64,000 nucleotides of DNA from Fischerella sp. PCC 9431 (lineage in GTDB: Bacteria; Cyanobacteriota; Cyanobacteriia; Cyanobacteriales; Nostocaceae). The position numbers and the translations under genes were made by a program. Positions 61,701 to 64,000 of the stretch are shown here, in pieces; the stretch's first letter is position 1; every line of letters begins with the position of its first letter. The notes beneath the pieces are model-generated. The model searched no databases. It saw only the letters and a program-made list of their open reading frames with translations, and had not been told where the DNA came from. Where the stretch lies: positions 3,297,964-3,361,963 of the forward strand of contig NZ_KE650771.1 of assembly GCF_000447295.1 (NCBI RefSeq), written 5' to 3'.

Positions 61701-63116
61701 GGTGGTGAGATCGGTGCTGTTGTTTTTCGCGCAGCAAACGGTTTACCACCTGGAAAAGGAAAAGCGGGAAACATCGTCATCAATGCTAAGGATTTTATTG
61801 ATATTTCTGGTGTCAGTTCTGTGCAACTTCCTGTTCCTGTCTCGTTCCCCACAGTAGAATTCTCTAGTGGTATATTTGCTAGCGCTCAAAGAGGAACAAC
61901 AGCAACTCAGCCTCAAGCAGCAGGTGATATCAATATTACTACTGGTAATTTCAGGATCGCAGATGGCGGAGTAGTAGATGCATCAACATGGAATGATGGT
62001 AGTGGGGGTAGCATAAATATTAATGCCAAAAACTTTACTGCTAGTGGTGGGGGACAAGTGCTGACAACTGCTCATGGTAGTGGTGCTGCTGGAGATATTA
62101 CCCTTAAGGTTGCTGATAATTTAACTATTAGTGGTAGTGACCCCAACTTTAATCAACGAATTGAACAAGCTCAAAAATTTGGTGATCCAACAGATATCGT
62201 TACGAACGAAGGCGCACAAAGTGGTATCTTTGCGAACACAACTGAAGGTTCCACAGGCAAGGGTGGTAGTATTTTCATTGACCCCAAACAAGTCACTATC
62301 AAAGATGGTGGGACTATTTCAGCAACCAGTTCGGGTACGGGAGAGGCAGGTAATATAGACATCAAAGCTGGTAATCTCACTCTAGACAAGGGAACAATTA
62401 TTGCTGAAAGCGGCAGTGCTACAGGTGGTAACATTACACTAGATATTAAAGATGTATTGTTATTACGTCGTAACAGTCTAATATCTGCTACAGCAGGGAG
62501 AAATCAGGGTGCTGGTAATGGCGGTAATATCAATATTAATACTGGTTTAATCGTAGCTTTACCCAGAGAAAATAGTGATATCAGAGCCGATGCATTCGAG
62601 GGTAGGGGAGGTAATATTAATATCCAAGCTGACGCGATTTTTGGTATTCAACCGCGTAAGTTCTCTACACCCCTCAGCGATATTACCGCCAGTTCGGAAT
62701 CCGGTGTTTCCGGCGATGTTAATCTCAACACCTTAGATATTGACCCAACTCAGGGATTAAGTGAATTACCAGAAAATACTACAGACCCTAGTAGCCAAAT
62801 CGCTCAAAATCCCTGCCAAAAAGGTTCTGGTAGTGCATTTATTGTTACTGGACGTGGTGGTATCCCATCTGGTCCTAACGACGGCTTCAACAGTGACAAT
62901 GTGCGCGTTGATTTGCTACAGCCTGTAACCAGTAACGACAATCAAAATGTAACCAATAATCCAGTAAAAATTCAAACTGCAACTAAGGAAATTATCCCGG
63001 CTCAAGGATGGGTATTCAACGAAAAGGGCGAAGTGGTTCTCACAGCTTATGATCCTACAACCTCTGGGTCTCAACGCAGTAGTAAAACACCTGCGTCTTG
63101 TCCTGCACCATTTTAA
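58773..63116 (+). CDS. Two-partner secretion exoprotein TpsA-3
   Basis: The largest FHA-type exoprotein of the locus, 1447 residues, with a normal short signal peptide (MRSLFFFSLSLFTLICLAP...AIAQ). The secretion domain (SSIVNPDVINGLPSDRINGG, FHSFQDFNVGAGRGVYF) is followed by a long beta-helix. Residues about 395-798 hold three 134/135-residue internal repeats. The C-terminal module (NPCQKG, GRGG, IIPAQGWVFNEKGEVVLTAY, final SCPAPF) matches the two sister proteins. An adhesin or matrix role at the cell surface is inferred from the family. Confidence 0.93.
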   Translation: MRSLFFFSLSLFTLICLAPINKAIAQLNPDSSLGAESSIVNPDVINGLPSDRINGGATRGSNLFHSFQDFNVGAGRGVYFSNPANITNILTRVTGGNPSSIQGVLGVLGNANLFLINPKGISFGPNASLDLRGGSFFGSTADSILFDNFEFSASNPQPVPQLIINIPIGLRFRDNPGNIANNANTFDFGVQSGKTLALVGGNVSLDGGIVYAPGARVELGGLSQAGTVGLNPDGSLSFPDGVARGDVLFTNGAIAYVAASGGGSIAINARNLDLLGGSGLFAGIEAGSNTLSAQAGDIVINATDKLTIRGETNAFSQIINVVDGNLGVTTQGNAGNLFINTGSLEGSGSFFVGSYTNGQGNAGKVAITAKNQVSLSGESGGSVFNNVEQLGEGKGGDISVNADSLSLTNGAQIITTTFGKGDAGFVKVNVTKDAIFDGVSNGSPSGIGSEVAQTGEGNASGIDLSANNLFLKNGARISASTFGQGNAGAVKITAGDILSVDGIGSNNFSTQIASRVEGVLPESIGARKGGDISINAGSLFLTNGGQINSSTSSKGNAGFININVSKDAIFDGVGSNGDPSSVESEVRQTGQGNAGDIELIANNLFLKNGARISASTLGQGNTGAIKITTGDTLSVDGVGSDNISTRIISLVEGVVPESTGNRTGGDISINAGSLFLTNGGQILASTSSNGDAGLININVTKDAIFDGVGSNGLPSGVGSEVNNDVQGNAGGIELSANNLFLKNGARISTSTFGQGNAGAINITARNKLSVDGVGSNNVSTGIFSILRSLSSVSNSNRKGGGISINAGELFLTNSGQINASTFSQGNAGNIQVNVSDGVFIGSGGQLRSDTYGQGDAGNITIEGRDGVLPVVTIDGVDKFNNPSGISTSIGNDPQFGLIGNGKGGDISINARSLSLNNFSIISTATSGQGNAGNVSIKVDDAVKLANLGTIRSNVEAGGEGIGGDIKIDAKSLTLTDGGEIGAVVFRAANGLPPGKGKAGNIVINAKDFIDISGVSSVQLPVPVSFPTVEFSSGIFASAQRGTTATQPQAAGDINITTGNFRIADGGVVDASTWNDGSGGSININAKNFTASGGGQVLTTAHGSGAAGDITLKVADNLTISGSDPNFNQRIEQAQKFGDPTDIVTNEGAQSGIFANTTEGSTGKGGSIFIDPKQVTIKDGGTISATSSGTGEAGNIDIKAGNLTLDKGTIIAESGSATGGNITLDIKDVLLLRRNSLISATAGRNQGAGNGGNININTGLIVALPRENSDIRADAFEGRGGNINIQADAIFGIQPRKFSTPLSDITASSESGVSGDVNLNTLDIDPTQGLSELPENTTDPSSQIAQNPCQKGSGSAFIVTGRGGIPSGPNDGFNSDNVRVDLLQPVTSNDNQNVTNNPVKIQTATKEIIPAQGWVFNEKGEVVLTAYDPTTSGSQRSSKTPASCPAPF
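59955..61240 (+). repeat. 134/135-residue internal repeats of TpsA-3
   Basis: Three consecutive blocks start at 59955, 60357 and 60762 (402, 405 and 405 bp), with a partial fourth from 61167. Each starts GGDISINAGSLFLTNGGQI-like and contains KDAIFDGV, NNLFLKNGARIS and LSVDGVGS. The DNA similarity is high enough for slippage or recombination to change copy number. Confidence 0.9.
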
Positions 63117-63180
63117 ATCAGTTATCAGTTATCAGTTATCAGTTATCAATTTCTATTACTTACTGTTAACTGTTAACTGA
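63117..63180. repeat. TCAGTTA heptamer repeats, inverted pair
   Basis: Four CAGTTAT heptamers are followed after about 20 bp by TGTTAAC/TAACTGA units in the opposite sense, between tpsA-3 and the last gene. Confidence 0.8.
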
Positions 63181-63238
63181 TTTCTACTTATTATATTAAC
63201 CACCACCAAACAATAAATAACACTATTGGGAATATCAG

Positions 63239-64000
63239 ATGAAACCAAACGGAAAGATGTTTAATCGTAATTTAACTGGTCAGATTAAAAGAATTTATCA
63301 TAAGCGATCGCTGTTTCTGGCAATTTTACTGTTTATCTTTGCATCTACCGCACCGCCTGTAATTGCTAAGGTTTCGCAAGCAAACCAAATTGTGCAAACT
63401 CAATCAAATACACAACAGCTAGTTAACCAAGCAATCCAGTTATACCGTTCTGGTCAGTTCCAAGAAGCAGCTGCTGTCTGGGAAAAAGCAGTGTCTACAT
63501 TTTCTGCACAAAAAGATAATTTAAATCAAGCAATGGCTTTGAGCAATCTCTCATTGACTTATCAACAACTCGGACAGTGGGAAAAAGCCATCAAAGCTAG
63601 TCAAGACAGTTTAGCAGAACTACGAACACAGCCCCAAAGTCAAGACAAACAGAAAATTTTGGCGCAAGCTTTAGATATTCAAGGCTATTTACAAAGAGAT
63701 ATCGGACAATCTGCACAAAGCCTTGAAAGTTGGCAAGAAGCAGCGAAAATTTATAGTCAAATCAAAGAACCTGCAAAATTAGCACAAAACAAAATTAACC
63801 AAACTCAAGTTATGCAAGATTTGGGTCTTTTTCCCCGTGCTTGCAAAACTTTATTAGAAGTGTTAAATCCAGAAATTGGACTCAACAATTGTCAAGATTT
63901 TAATCAATTATCGTCAAAAGGCTTAACCGAAAAAATTCAAAAAGTTACAACTAAATCTTCTTCTGAAACTACAATGATAGCTTTGAGAAGCTTAGGTGAA
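63239..64000 (+). CDS. Secreted TPR protein, 3' end outside the window
   Basis: The frame is open from ATG 63239 to the window edge (254 codons). The start MKPNGKMFNRNLTG is followed by a signal peptide (SLFLAILLFIFASTAPPVIA, about residues 24-43). TPR units follow (QQLVNQAIQLYRSGQFQEAA, ALSNLSLTYQQLGQWEKAIK, AQALDIQGYLQRDIGQSAQS). In cyanobacterial two-partner secretion loci such TPR proteins often carry a C-terminal CHAT peptidase-like domain; that part would be beyond the edge, so it is only expected, not seen. Confidence 0.85.
   Translation, partial: MKPNGKMFNRNLTGQIKRIYHKRSLFLAILLFIFASTAPPVIAKVSQANQIVQTQSNTQQLVNQAIQLYRSGQFQEAAAVWEKAVSTFSAQKDNLNQAMALSNLSLTYQQLGQWEKAIKASQDSLAELRTQPQSQDKQKILAQALDIQGYLQRDIGQSAQSLESWQEAAKIYSQIKEPAKLAQNKINQTQVMQDLGLFPRACKTLLEVLNPEIGLNNCQDFNQLSSKGLTEKIQKVTTKSSSETTMIALRSLGE

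Noticed and set aside
59075..62434. Several long antisense open frames within the tpsA genes
   Set aside because: Repetitive, G/N/S/T-rich coding DNA leaves the complementary frames open; translations are low-complexity and proline-rich with no start signals.
1..64000. tRNA, rRNA, tmRNA or known riboswitch genes
   Set aside because: I scanned the intergenic regions by eye and saw no convincing cloverleaf or conserved rRNA/tmRNA sequence; a covariance-model search would be needed to exclude small RNAs.

Overview
The window looks like chromosomal DNA of a filamentous (Nostocales-type) cyanobacterium. The evidence is the very frequent HIP1 octamer GCGATCGC, abundant short heptamer repeats (GGGGATT, AACTGAT, TTTTTAA types), and the gene content: squalene-hopene cyclase, group 2 sigma factor, DUF3891, many serine/threonine kinases with zinc-ribbon or TPR parts, and FHA-type two-partner secretion. 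The species cannot be named from the sequence. No rRNA, tRNA, CRISPR array or intact transposase was seen, but small non-autonomous elements and tandem repeats are dense.

Layout. 1-2.2 kb: a secreted TPR protein, an orphan ABC ATPase and a small hypothetical gene. 2.4-7.1 kb: a NAD operon on the minus strand, pncB-nadD-nrtR-nadE, with a near-perfect palindrome just upstream of pncB that is a good candidate operator for the encoded NrtR-type repressor. 7.3-10.8 kb: a CsbD-like stress protein, a protein made of 19-residue repeats that I do not recognise, and uvrB. 10.8-15.5 kb: an accessory island with a STAND NTPase-TPR protein, the 3' remnant of a second copy, a small partner-like protein sharing a short motif with the STAND N-terminus, inverted MITE copies, modular hairpin repeats and a 21-bp tandem array. 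15.6-19.5 kb: a subtilisin-like and a calpain-like protease. 20.2-22.8 kb: serA and prmA.

23-29.4 kb: a small secreted protein, a patch of MITEs with a second 21-bp array, a histidine decarboxylase, a DUF262-HNH protein (possible defence nuclease), a decayed urease alpha-subunit (ureC) fragment and a PaaK-like adenylating enzyme. 29.5-34.3 kb: two tandem paralogous zinc-ribbon kinases and a Uma2-type nuclease gene. 34.7-38 kb: speD-speE (polyamines) and a group 2 sigma factor behind a long leader. 38.5-47.9 kb: a secreted hypothetical protein, squalene synthase plus squalene-hopene cyclase (hopanoids), a coiled-coil protein divergent from a zinc-ribbon protein, DUF3891, a class V aminotransferase, an aldo/keto reductase and a small zinc-ribbon protein. 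48-64 kb: a kinase-TPR protein divergent from a two-partner secretion locus with one TpsB transporter and three TpsA exoproteins, ending in a TPR protein cut by the window edge.

Two repeat themes stand out. Three tandem arrays of unrelated sequence share a 21-bp period and each lies directly outside an ATACCAATTT-type element terminus. In addition, heptamer repeats repeatedly occur as inverted pairs just upstream of genes. The three TpsA proteins share a C-terminal module holding the only two cysteines expected in the mature proteins, which suggests a disulphide-closed anchor.
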